Positions 1 through 8,199 of a stretch of DNA of 11,090 bases are shown here, piece after piece (the stretch's first letter is position 1; the number at the start of each line of letters is the position of its first letter). The notes under the pieces are model-generated. The model was not told the DNA's origin. It was given only the letters and a program-made list of their open reading frames with translations, and made no database searches. Made by a program: the position numbers and the translations under genes. This stretch comes from Gammaproteobacteria bacterium (GTDB lineage Bacteria > Pseudomonadota > Gammaproteobacteria > UBA9214). The stretch lies in NCBI GenBank assembly GCA_020027635.1, contig JAHKKL010000113.1, positions 1 to 11,090 on the forward strand, in the 5' to 3' direction.

Positions 1-1095
1 GACCCGCGCCGCGGCGAGCATCTCGACTGGTCGACCCTGATCTACAATTTCGGCCGCAACGAGGTGAAGAATTTCCTCCTCTCCAGCGCCGTGTTCTGGC
101 TGCAGGAAATGCACATCGACGGCCTGCGCGTCGATGCCGTGGCCTCGATGTTGTATCTGGATTACTCCCGCAAGGAAGGCGAGTGGATCCCGAACCAGTA
201 CGGCGGCCGCGAGAATCTGGAAGCCCTGGATTTCCTGCGCGAACTCAACATCGCCGTGCATGAGGAACACCCCGGGGTGCTGATGATCGCGGAAGAATCG
301 ACCTCCTGGCCGCAGGTCAGCCGCCCCACCTGGACCGGTGGTCTCGGCTTCGACATGAAATGGAACATGGGGTGGATGAACGACACCCTCTCCTTCATGA
401 GCAAGGAGTCCATATACCGGCGCTACCACCAGGACTTGCTGACCTTCAGCATGCTCTACGCGTTCACGGAAAACTTCATGCTGCCGTTCTCGCATGACGA
501 GGTGGTGCACGGCAAGCAGTCGATGCTGAACAAGATGCCCGGCGATGAATGGCAGCGCTTCGCCAACCTGCGCGTGCTCTATACCTACATGTTCTGCCAC
601 CCGGGCAAGAAGCTGCTGTTCATGGGAACGGAATTCGGGCAGGGGCAGGAGTGGAACAGCACCCAGGTGCTGGACTGGTATGTGCTCGACTACAGTTTCC
701 ACCAGGGTGTAAAGCGCCTGGTCAGGGATCTCAACCGGCTCTATCGGGAGACGCCCGCCCTGCATCGCCATGAATTCGACTGGCGTGGCTTTGAGTGGAT
801 CGACTGCCATGACTCGGAAAACTCGGTGCTGAGTTTTCTGCGCCGCTCCGACGATGACTTCGTGGTCGTGGTCGTAAACCTGACGCCGGTTCCGCGCACC
901 GGCTATCGTATCGGCGTCCCGCAGGCAGGCGAATACCGGGAGATCTTCAATTCCGACTCGGCATTCTATACCGGCGGCAATCTCGGCAACGGCGACCATC
1001 CGCTCATCGCCGATCCTCTGCCCTGGATGAACCGCTCGCATTCGCTCAGCCTGACACTGCCACCGCTGGCCGGTATCGTCCTGCAGCTGAAATAG
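1..1095 (+). CDS. glgB: 1,4-alpha-glucan branching enzyme, C-terminal half (5' end outside window)
   Basis: GlgB cuts alpha-1,4 glucan chains and rejoins them through alpha-1,6 bonds, branching glycogen in the cytoplasm (GH13). The frame is open from base 1, so the gene starts upstream; 364 residues are visible, about half of the usual ~730, and the N-terminal CBM48 domain is missing from view. Catalytic residues, numbered from the first visible codon: the nucleophile D45 in GLRVDAV, the acid/base E98 in AEEST, and D166 in FSHDEVVHGK. Their spacing (53 and 121 residues) equals that of E. coli D405, E458 and D526. The GTEFGQ motif and the C-terminal beta domain follow, ending in the usual LPPLAGIVL-type strand. 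It is the first visible gene of an operon: glgX starts 3 bases after the stop codon and in the same frame. Identification is secure. Confidence 0.97.
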   Translation, partial: DPRRGEHLDWSTLIYNFGRNEVKNFLLSSAVFWLQEMHIDGLRVDAVASMLYLDYSRKEGEWIPNQYGGRENLEALDFLRELNIAVHEEHPGVLMIAEESTSWPQVSRPTWTGGLGFDMKWNMGWMNDTLSFMSKESIYRRYHQDLLTFSMLYAFTENFMLPFSHDEVVHGKQSMLNKMPGDEWQRFANLRVLYTYMFCHPGKKLLFMGTEFGQGQEWNSTQVLDWYVLDYSFHQGVKRLVRDLNRLYRETPALHRHEFDWRGFEWIDCHDSENSVLSFLRRSDDDFVVVVVNLTPVPRTGYRIGVPQAGEYREIFNSDSAFYTGGNLGNGDHPLIADPLPWMNRSHSLSLTLPPLAGIVLQLK

Positions 1096-1098
1096 GAG

Positions 1099-3235
<2,137 letters not shown>

Positions 3236-3237
<2 letters not shown>

Positions 3238-3241
3238 GAGG
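3236..3241 (+). promoter_or_regulatory. Shine-Dalgarno site for a GTG start
   Basis: AGGAGG overlaps the glgX stop codon and lies 7 bases before the GTG at 3249. This consensus site at near-optimal spacing decides in favour of the GTG start over the internal ATG codons at residues 9 and 10. Confidence 0.85.
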
Positions 3242-3248
3242 CGCTAAG

Positions 3249-4334
3249 GTGTACACGACACGTCGCGTAGAGATGATGGCAGGCGTTGCTCTGCTGACGC
3301 TGCTGGTCATCGGCACCGTGCTGGTGCTGCGCCCCTTCATCATCTCGCTCATCCTGGCCGCCGTCCTGGCCTACGCCTCCTGGCCGGTCTACGGTTGGCT
3401 GCTCACGCGTCTGCACGACCGATCCGGTGCCGCGGCCATGGCCATGACCGCGCTGCTGCTGCTGACCCTCGTGACCCCGTTTGCCATCATGGGCGTGAGC
3501 CTGGTGGACAATGCGGTGGAACTGCTGCGGGTGCTGCGCGAAACCCTGAACCGTCCGCTGCCGCCTCCCCCGGGCTGGCTCGAAGGCATCCCACTCGCCG
3601 GCGGCTATCTCAAAGGCAAGTGGATGCTGCTGATGCAGGGAGACGAGGGCGCCGCCCTGCTGCAGCTCAAGCAATACCTGCTGCAGCTGCCGCTCAAGGA
3701 CTGGGCCATCAAGGCCGGCGGGGCGCTCGGCCGGGGCGTGGTGCTGATCAGCTTCAGCGTGTTCATCTGTTTCTTTTTCTACCGCGACGGGCCGGCCATC
3801 ACCGCGCGCGCGCAGGCGGTGATGGAACGTCTGGCAGGGCATCGCGCCAAGCAGCTGATCGAGGTGACCGCTGGTACGGTGTCGCGGGTGGTAAACGGCA
3901 TCCTCGGCACGGCGCTGGCGCAATCCGTGCTGGCGCTGCTCGGGTTCTGGATCGCCGGTCTTCCCGGCGCGATGCTCCTCGGCCTGCTGACCTTCTTTCT
4001 CTCCATCATCCCCATGGGGCCGCCGCTGGTGTGGCTGCCGGCGGCGCTGTGGCTCTTTTCCCAGGGTGAAACTGGCTGGGCGATCTTCCTTGCGGTCTAC
4101 GGGCTGGTGGTGATCAGCAGCATCGACAACGTCGTCAAGCCTTATCTCATCAGTCGCGGCGGTTCGCTGCCGCTGCTGCTGGTGTTCATGGGCGTCCTGG
4201 GCGGGCTGCTCTCCTTCGGTTTCATCGGCGTGTTCCTCGGACCGGTGATTCTGGCCGTGGCCTATGCCCTGCTGTCCGAGTGGATGCGTCCCGCGCCGCC
4301 GCTGGAGCAGCCGTCAGGGACGCCTCCCAGCTAG
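3249..4334 (+). CDS. AI-2E/PerM-family transporter (PF01594-type membrane permease)
   Basis: This is a 361-residue inner-membrane protein with the layout of the AI-2E exporter/PerM (formerly UPF0118) family, usually about 350 residues with 8 helices. Three hydrophobic helices span about 10-85, followed by a mostly polar domain at about 86-145. A further helix lies at about 160-178, and the remaining helices run from about 205 to 341. The family-typical C-terminal block is clear: FFLSIIPMGPP near 249-259, then SIDNVVKPYLISRGG at 291-305, then a glycine-rich pair of helices ending near 341. Members have been linked to autoinducer-2 export (TqsA) or Na+/H+ antiport, but most are uncharacterised and the substrate cannot be read from sequence. 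It begins with GTG 7 bases after AGGAGG, 11 bases past glgX, so it is almost certainly co-transcribed with the glycogen genes. The last ~15 residues are a proline-rich tail. Confidence 0.93.
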   Translation: MYTTRRVEMMAGVALLTLLVIGTVLVLRPFIISLILAAVLAYASWPVYGWLLTRLHDRSGAAAMAMTALLLLTLVTPFAIMGVSLVDNAVELLRVLRETLNRPLPPPPGWLEGIPLAGGYLKGKWMLLMQGDEGAALLQLKQYLLQLPLKDWAIKAGGALGRGVVLISFSVFICFFFYRDGPAITARAQAVMERLAGHRAKQLIEVTAGTVSRVVNGILGTALAQSVLALLGFWIAGLPGAMLLGLLTFFLSIIPMGPPLVWLPAALWLFSQGETGWAIFLAVYGLVVISSIDNVVKPYLISRGGSLPLLLVFMGVLGGLLSFGFIGVFLGPVILAVAYALLSEWMRPAPPLEQPSGTPPS

Positions 4335-4343
4335 CCGGCGGGG

Positions 4344-4363
4344 CCCGGTACTCACCGTCCGGG
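4344..4363 (+). terminator. Weak GC hairpin between convergent genes
   Basis: The arms CCCGG (4344-4348) and CCGGG (4359-4363) enclose a 10-base loop in the 63-base gap between the convergent permease and EEP genes. Only GGTTT follows, so if it terminates the glg operon it is not a strong intrinsic terminator. No better candidate is visible in the gap. Confidence 0.25.
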
Positions 4364-4397
4364 GGTTTGCCGTCGTTCCCTTGCTTGGAAATCGCTG

Positions 4398-5519
4398 CTA
4401 ATAAAACTGGATCGTGGCGGTAACCGAACCGTGATCGGAGGCCCACAAGCCCCGCCCGTGAGGAGGCGTCTTGGCCGAGACCTTGTCGCCCAGAACGCGG
4501 GCCTGTTTAATCTTGTCCGGTAATTCCTGGGTAAAGATCATGTCGATCCGCTGATCCAGGATCGACTTGTGGTTGGAGAGATCCTCCAGTTGGCAGCAGG
4601 TAAACCCCGCTAACTTGCCGGGTCGCAGCGTCCAGGCATCCGTGTAGCCACTTTGAACAAACTGGCTATAGGGCGCACCCGGCGGGTCTACCGGTGAGGA
4701 ATTCATGTCGCCCATCACCACCAAGGATCTGCCCGGCGGTGTGGTCGCGGCCAGTGTGGAAATCAGTTCCTGGGCCTGGGCGGCCTGCAATACCGGCGGT
4801 ATAACCGCGCTCTTGTCCTCCAGATGGGTATTGACGACACGATAGTTTTTGCCGCCGACCGTTGCGTCCACGCCGACATAGCCGCGTTCGATGAAGATAT
4901 CCCCGTAGGGAGTCGTTACCGGTCCCAATGCATAATAGTAATTGCATCCGTCGGCAAGGATCGGTTTGGCGCATACGCCGCTGTAATCGGTCGCGCTCGT
5001 GACGACATCGGCGCGCCGTAATATCACGTCGCGGTCGACGACAGTCAGAAAAGCGGGCAGACCAGAACCGTAAATATCGAAAGGAATACCAGGCGCAGTA
5101 AAGTTAACCACCGTCGCGGCGATCTCGTAGGCGCCATTCAGCGCAGCCAGCGTCAGGGCGAGATGGTCGCCAAAAGCACCTACAATTGCGGGATCGGTAC
5201 AGGCGCCTGTTGCGTAGGGATCGAGGCAGCCGAAGGCATAAACCTCCTGAAGACCTACCAGATCCGGATTTCGCCCGGCAATTAGCGCCGCCTGGGCCGC
5301 TATACGCGCTTCGGTAGTATTCGCGGCGACCTGTTTCATGGCGTTGATCACAGCGACATTGAATTCCGCTGCCGTGGTCGCCGTGATGACGGGAGTAAGA
5401 TCGGCACCCAGATACTGATTTTGCGTCATCACCTCGATATCCGTGGCAAACGCACTCTGACAAAGAATAAACAGCGATACAAGAACTACCTTCGATGGAT
5501 TTTTGATGAGATATTTCAT
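4398..5519 (-). CDS. Secreted endonuclease/exonuclease/phosphatase (EEP) family hydrolase
   Basis: The 373-residue protein has the EEP fold of DNase I, exonuclease III, inositol phosphatases and sphingomyelinases, which are metal-dependent phosphodiester or phosphomonoester hydrolases. A Sec signal is clear: basic KYLIKNPSK, a hydrophobic core at about 11-22, and cleavage after AFA at residue 25. EEP motifs appear in order: N34 in MTQNQYLGADL, E92 in VGLQEV, H232 in VNTHLE, D271 and N273 in MGDMNSS, D326 in RIDMIF, and D362-H363 in the terminal SDHG. All key metal and catalytic residues are present, so it should be active. Cysteine pairs 98/107 and 183/192 could form disulfides, which fits an exported protein. 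Substrate is unknown. AGGAGG at 5525-5530 lies 5 bases before the ATG. Base composition is lower in GC than the glg genes. It is convergent with the permease gene and downstream of the RTX gene, with its own long leader. Confidence 0.92.
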   Translation of the reverse strand: MKYLIKNPSKVVLVSLFILCQSAFATDIEVMTQNQYLGADLTPVITATTAAEFNVAVINAMKQVAANTTEARIAAQAALIAGRNPDLVGLQEVYAFGCLDPYATGACTDPAIVGAFGDHLALTLAALNGAYEIAATVVNFTAPGIPFDIYGSGLPAFLTVVDRDVILRRADVVTSATDYSGVCAKPILADGCNYYYALGPVTTPYGDIFIERGYVGVDATVGGKNYRVVNTHLEDKSAVIPPVLQAAQAQELISTLAATTPPGRSLVVMGDMNSSPVDPPGAPYSQFVQSGYTDAWTLRPGKLAGFTCCQLEDLSNHKSILDQRIDMIFTQELPDKIKQARVLGDKVSAKTPPHGRGLWASDHGSVTATIQFY

Positions 5520-5524
5520 TTGAT

Positions 5525-5530
5525 CCTCCT
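5525..5530 (-). promoter_or_regulatory. Shine-Dalgarno site of the EEP gene
   Basis: On the minus strand, AGGAGG stands 5 bases upstream of the ATG at 5519. It fixes the start codon and gives a full signal peptide. Confidence 0.85.
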
Positions 5531-5648
5531 GTTAGGGAGCTTCCCGAAAGGTGGCACGATGCCGCGTGAGTTCACCCCGGGTCGCCTGTGTATGGCAGTA
5601 ACGATGGATGAGCAACCGCTTCCCAGGACACGCGCGTTGCCGTGGCCT

Positions 5649-5677
5649 GTTATATCCTGACGGCAGGTTCCTGCCAT
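5649..5677 (-). promoter_or_regulatory. Candidate sigma70-type promoter for the EEP gene
   Basis: On the minus strand, ATGGCA (5672-5677; 4 of 6 to TTGACA) and TATAAC (5649-5654; 5 of 6 to TATAAT) are separated by 17 bases. The implied leader is about 130 bases. The inverted repeat GGCAGG-TT-CCTGCC (5662-5675) covers most of the spacer and could be an operator. Promoter matches of this quality occur by chance, so this is tentative. Confidence 0.3.
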
Positions 5678-5719
5678 GTGTACCAATGTAGATTTCCTGT
5701 AACTTCAAATGAAGAGGGG

Positions 5720-5739
5720 GAGTTGATAATTATCAACTC
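5720..5739. promoter_or_regulatory. Perfect 20-bp palindrome, operator-like
   Basis: GAGTTGATAATTATCAACTC reads the same on both strands over all 20 bases. It sits between the candidate terminator of the RTX gene and the candidate promoter of the EEP gene, about 200 bases upstream of the EEP start codon. No T-run is attached on either side, so it is a poor terminator and is better explained as a dimeric regulator site. It resembles a Fur box in base content (TGATAA/TTATCA), but the half-sites are one base too close for the 7-1-7 Fur motif. A shorter inverted repeat, CTTCA-AA-TGAAG (5703-5714), lies next to it. Confidence 0.45.
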
Positions 5740-5746
5740 TTGATCG

Positions 5747-5791
5747 AAAAAAGAGCCGGAAAACCACCGGTGGGGTATGAACCTGACCGGT
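5747..5791 (-). terminator. Candidate intrinsic terminator of the RTX gene
   Basis: Read on the minus strand, ACCGGT arms (5786-5791 and 5766-5771) enclose a 14-base loop. They are followed by GG-TTTT and, 7 bases later, a run of six T (5747-5752). The structure lies about 58-100 bases past the RTX stop codon. The stem is short, so confidence is moderate to low. Confidence 0.35.
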
Positions 5792-5848
5792 TGTACGTAG
5801 TAACACGTATTGGCATATAGCCGGCCCGGTACCGGCAGGCGACTGGCA

Positions 5849-6553
5849 TCATTCAGGCGTCGGTTCAGGGACGTCTGTCGCTGCGCAGTCGTTAGTACCC
5901 GTATCGTCATCGTTATCTGAGCAGCTATCTTTGCCTCTGTCGCCACTGACATCATCAGTGCCATCGCCGCCATCCATGCTGTCCTTGCCATTGCCGCCGC
6001 TCAGGAAGTCGTCGCCCGGGCCGCCGGTCATATCGTCCTTGCCATTATCGCCGTAAAGCGAGTCATCATCTACGTCGGCAGCATAGCCGGTGTCGCCATT
6101 ATGAGCGTCATCATAACCTGACAGATGATCCTTGCCATTACCGCCGTGCAATTCATCGTTGCCCAGGCCGCCGGATTCCGAGTCATTGCCATTATCGCCG
6201 TAAATCAGATCATCTCCGTCTTCGCCGTAGATTTGATCATTGCCATTCCCGCCACAAATCGTATCGGGGCCGCTGGAGCCGTGAATGATGTTATTACCAT
6301 TGCTGCCGGCAATGACCAAGCCAGTAGAATCATCCGCGATATCCGTATAATTAGGATCACACACGCCGGCATTGTTATAGGCGCATCCAAGGCCGTTATC
6401 GTGGTCAAAGTCGAAATTCGGATATTGTTTACTTAAAACGACATCAGCGTTTGGACAAGCGGAATTAATCGTATTTTTGGCCAATGCCACGTTGGTTAAG
6501 GTTAAACCGCCTACGCATAAACAGATGCTGGCGTAAATCAGACTTTTGTTCAT
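5849..6553 (-). CDS. Small Sec-exported RTX-type calcium-binding repeat protein
   Basis: This 234-residue acidic protein begins with a Sec signal (basic NKS, a hydrophobic core, cleavage after VALA near residue 25). Residues 46-58 contain FDFDHDNGLGC, which resembles an EF-hand-like or Excalibur calcium loop. From about 82 to 210 it is built of RTX nonapeptides, GGxGxDxhx: GGNGND, GEDGDD, GDNGND, GGLGND, GGNGKD, then a break at about 136-157, then GDNGKD, GGPGDD, GGNGKD, GGDGTD and GDRGKD. Such repeats normally fold into a calcium-loaded parallel beta roll. Large RTX proteins leave through type I secretion with a C-terminal signal. This one has an N-terminal signal and no enzymatic domain. 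Six cysteines remain after cleavage (33, 57, 65, 100, 211, 223), unusual for RTX substrates. GAGGT at 6561-6565 is a fair ribosome site 7 bases from the ATG. Function is unknown; a structural, adhesive or calcium-buffering surface protein is possible. Confidence 0.85.
   Translation of the reverse strand: MNKSLIYASICLCVGGLTLTNVALAKNTINSACPNADVVLSKQYPNFDFDHDNGLGCAYNNAGVCDPNYTDIADDSTGLVIAGSNGNNIIHGSSGPDTICGGNGNDQIYGEDGDDLIYGDNGNDSESGGLGNDELHGGNGKDHLSGYDDAHNGDTGYAADVDDDSLYGDNGKDDMTGGPGDDFLSGGNGKDSMDGGDGTDDVSGDRGKDSCSDNDDDTGTNDCAATDVPEPTPE
5923..6308 (-). repeat. Tandem RTX nonapeptide-coding repeats
   Basis: The coding DNA of the beta roll is itself repetitive. On the plus strand the unit TTGCCATT[A/G][T/C]CGCC recurs many times, for example the shared stretch TGCCATTATCGCCGTAA near 6041-6057 and 6186-6202. 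Copies have drifted, but the array could still expand or contract by recombination. Confidence 0.7.
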
Positions 6554-7085
6554 GATTGTTACCTCATCAAGAAGGAACTGTGTGGAAGAAATGAAATTAC
6601 ATGATGCGAGTGAGCCGACTGGTGTAACGGCACCGGCGACAGCAGCATTAGTCTATTGCCGTTTTTGTCAGGCATAAGCCGTGATCAACTTAAGTTGTGC
6701 ATTCAAATTAAACTCTAGCAGTTAATAGGTCTTGATGCCAGATATCCGGATAATCATGACATACAGAATAAAAATAATTTACGATTACAGAACAGAAACC
6801 ATATTATACTACATGGGAATTAAATCCCATAGAAGAGAAATGTATCCGGTAAATATCTCCCTGGTCGATGCCTGAAAGGATTCTAGTCCGCTCCCTTGGA
6901 TGTGATCTGCAGCACGGTACCGCAGTGTACGGCACCGTTATCGTGACGGTGAATCGGAAGCCGGATCTTGATTCCGGGATCAATCGGTCTCCGCGCGATT
7001 CCCCTCATCTCTGGACTGCACTATCGAGTGGCTCGCCTCTGGGCTACTGCCGGCGAGGCGTCCTTGATCTACAATCATTCCCATC
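6554..7085. other. AT-rich intergenic region between divergent RTX and radical SAM genes
   Basis: This 532-base gap has no convincing gene. Bases 6721-6840 are about 31% G+C, far below the flanking genes. It contains the 12-bp palindrome CAACTTAAGTTG (6686-6697), the hairpin ATGGGA/TCCCAT (6813-6818 and 6825-6830) and a minus-strand TATAAT (6803-6808) without a good -35 box. Nearer the radical SAM gene lie the imperfect hairpin ACGGTaCCG/CGGcACCGT (6914-6938) and CCGGA/TCCGG (6961-6977). Promoters for both flanking genes should be here but cannot be fixed. A 73-codon plus-strand frame at 6868-7089 shows no protein-like features and is left out. Confidence 0.55.
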
Positions 7086-8156
7086 ATGAGCAGCAAACCT
7101 CCCCGTCATGTCCATAAGGGCCGTGGCGCCACGCTGAACCCGGCCAACCGCTACGCGGATACCGCGCGCGAAGACATCGACGACGGCTGGGACAACCTCG
7201 AAGAGCCGCTGCCGGCGCCGGCGACCACGCTCGGCATCGACACCAGCCGCACGGTGATCGCCTACAACGATTCACCGGACGTCGGTTTCGACCGTTCCAT
7301 CAATCCCTACCGTGGCTGCGAGCACGGCTGCGCCTACTGCTTCGCGCGGCCCACGCACGCCTGGCTCGGACTCTCGCCCGGCCTCGATTTCGAAACGAAG
7401 TTGTTCTACAAGCCGGACGCCCCCGCACAGCTCGAACGTGAACTGGCCGCGCGCGCCTACCGCTGCGCCCCCGTCGCGGTCGGCATCAACACCGACGCCT
7501 ATCAGCCGTGCGAGCGCAAACTCGGCCTGACGCGCGCCATCCTCGAGGTGCTGGAGGAGGCGCGGCATCCGTTTTCGATCGTCACCAAGTCGGCTCTGAT
7601 CGAGCGCGACATCGATCTCATTGCCCGTGCCGCGGCACGCCGGCAGGCTGAGGTTTGCGTCTCGCTCACCACCCTGGACGGCGAGCTGGCGAGGCGCCTG
7701 GAGCCGCGCGCCACGGCTCCGGCGCGCCGCCTAGAAACCATTCGCGCCCTGTCCGAAGCGGGTATCCCGGTCACTGTGCTCGTCGCGCCGCTTATCCCGG
7801 TGCTCACCGATGCCGAACTGGAGACCCTGCTGGAGCAGGCGCGCACAAGCGGCGCGCACGCTGCCGGCTACATCCTGCTGCGTCTGCCGCACGAGCTGAA
7901 AACGATGTTCAGGGACTGGCTGCACACTCATGCGCCGCTCAAGGCCGAGCATGTCATGAATCGGCTGCGCGACTGCCGCGGCGGCAAGGATTACGACGCC
8001 CGCTTCGGCGTGCGCATGCGCGGCACGGGCCTCTATGCAGAGCTGCTGCGTAAACGTTTCCGGCTGGCGCATTCGCGGCTCGGTTTCGCATCTGTGCCTG
8101 ATCTGGATTGCACGCAGTTCACGCCGCCTGCGAAGGACCAGTTGCGGTTGTTCTAG
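7086..8156 (+). CDS. PA0069-family radical SAM protein (SplB-like)
   Basis: This 356-residue protein carries the radical SAM iron-sulfur motif C78-x3-C82-x2-C85 in YRGCEHGCAYCFARPTH, so it should bind a 4Fe-4S cluster and cleave S-adenosylmethionine. The context YRGCxHxCxYCxARPTH, the short KGRGA motif near residue 11, and the DDGW and YNDSPDxGFDRSINPYRG stretches mark it as the proteobacterial PA0069-type group, related in its core to spore photoproduct lyase. SIVTKSALIERD at about 160-171 and LVAPLIPVLTD near 233-243 are further family blocks. No substrate has been firmly established, and a DNA-repair role is only inferred from the SplB relationship. No Shine-Dalgarno lies before the ATG, but the N-terminal motif positions support this start. 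A weak TACAAT lies about 10 bases upstream. It stands alone on the plus strand and converges with the PDC-sensor gene. Confidence 0.93.
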   Translation: MSSKPPRHVHKGRGATLNPANRYADTAREDIDDGWDNLEEPLPAPATTLGIDTSRTVIAYNDSPDVGFDRSINPYRGCEHGCAYCFARPTHAWLGLSPGLDFETKLFYKPDAPAQLERELAARAYRCAPVAVGINTDAYQPCERKLGLTRAILEVLEEARHPFSIVTKSALIERDIDLIARAAARRQAEVCVSLTTLDGELARRLEPRATAPARRLETIRALSEAGIPVTVLVAPLIPVLTDAELETLLEQARTSGAHAAGYILLRLPHELKTMFRDWLHTHAPLKAEHVMNRLRDCRGGKDYDARFGVRMRGTGLYAELLRKRFRLAHSRLGFASVPDLDCTQFTPPAKDQLRLF

Positions 8157-8180
8157 CCGATTGTTCGTGCGGCTGGTGCT

Positions 8181-8199
8181 GCGCGGAATTACGCCGCGC
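8181..8199. terminator. Hairpin between convergent genes, overlapping a stop codon
   Basis: GCGCGG (8181-8186) and CCGCGC (8194-8199) form a six-pair GC stem around a 7-base loop that includes the stop codon of the minus-strand gene. A weaker AGCCG/CGGCT pair (8155-8174) precedes it. No T-run follows on either strand, so a bidirectional pause or transcript-end stabiliser is as likely as termination. Confidence 0.3.

Larger units (their letters stand above)
5520..5848. other. Intergenic region between the RTX and EEP genes
   Basis: These 329 bases hold no convincing gene. In order on the minus strand they contain the candidate RTX terminator, the 20-bp palindrome, the CTTCA/TGAAG repeat, the candidate EEP promoter with its internal inverted repeat, and the EEP ribosome site. 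The overlapping open frames have no family resemblance and no ribosome sites. Confidence 0.6.

Noticed and set aside
5421..5660. 79-codon plus-strand frame overlapping the start of the EEP gene
   Set aside because: It is antisense to a well-supported gene and its ribosome site, shows no family features and has no ribosome site of its own.
5720..5739. Fur box
   Set aside because: The half-sites TGATAA and TTATCA abut directly, while the 7-1-7 Fur motif needs a central spacer base and overlapping hexamers; called only as a generic operator.
5849..5875. VPEP near the C-terminus of the RTX protein as a PEP-CTERM sorting signal
   Set aside because: The protein stops three residues later with no hydrophobic helix or basic tail, and no other frame just downstream supplies one.
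5920..6310. Repeated short units as a CRISPR array or DNA satellite
   Set aside because: The repeats are in frame and encode RTX nonapeptides with drift at third positions, so they are protein repeats.
6868..7089. 73-codon plus-strand frame before the radical SAM gene
   Set aside because: No recognisable domain, no Shine-Dalgarno, overlaps inverted repeats and ends inside the start of the next gene; most likely chance.
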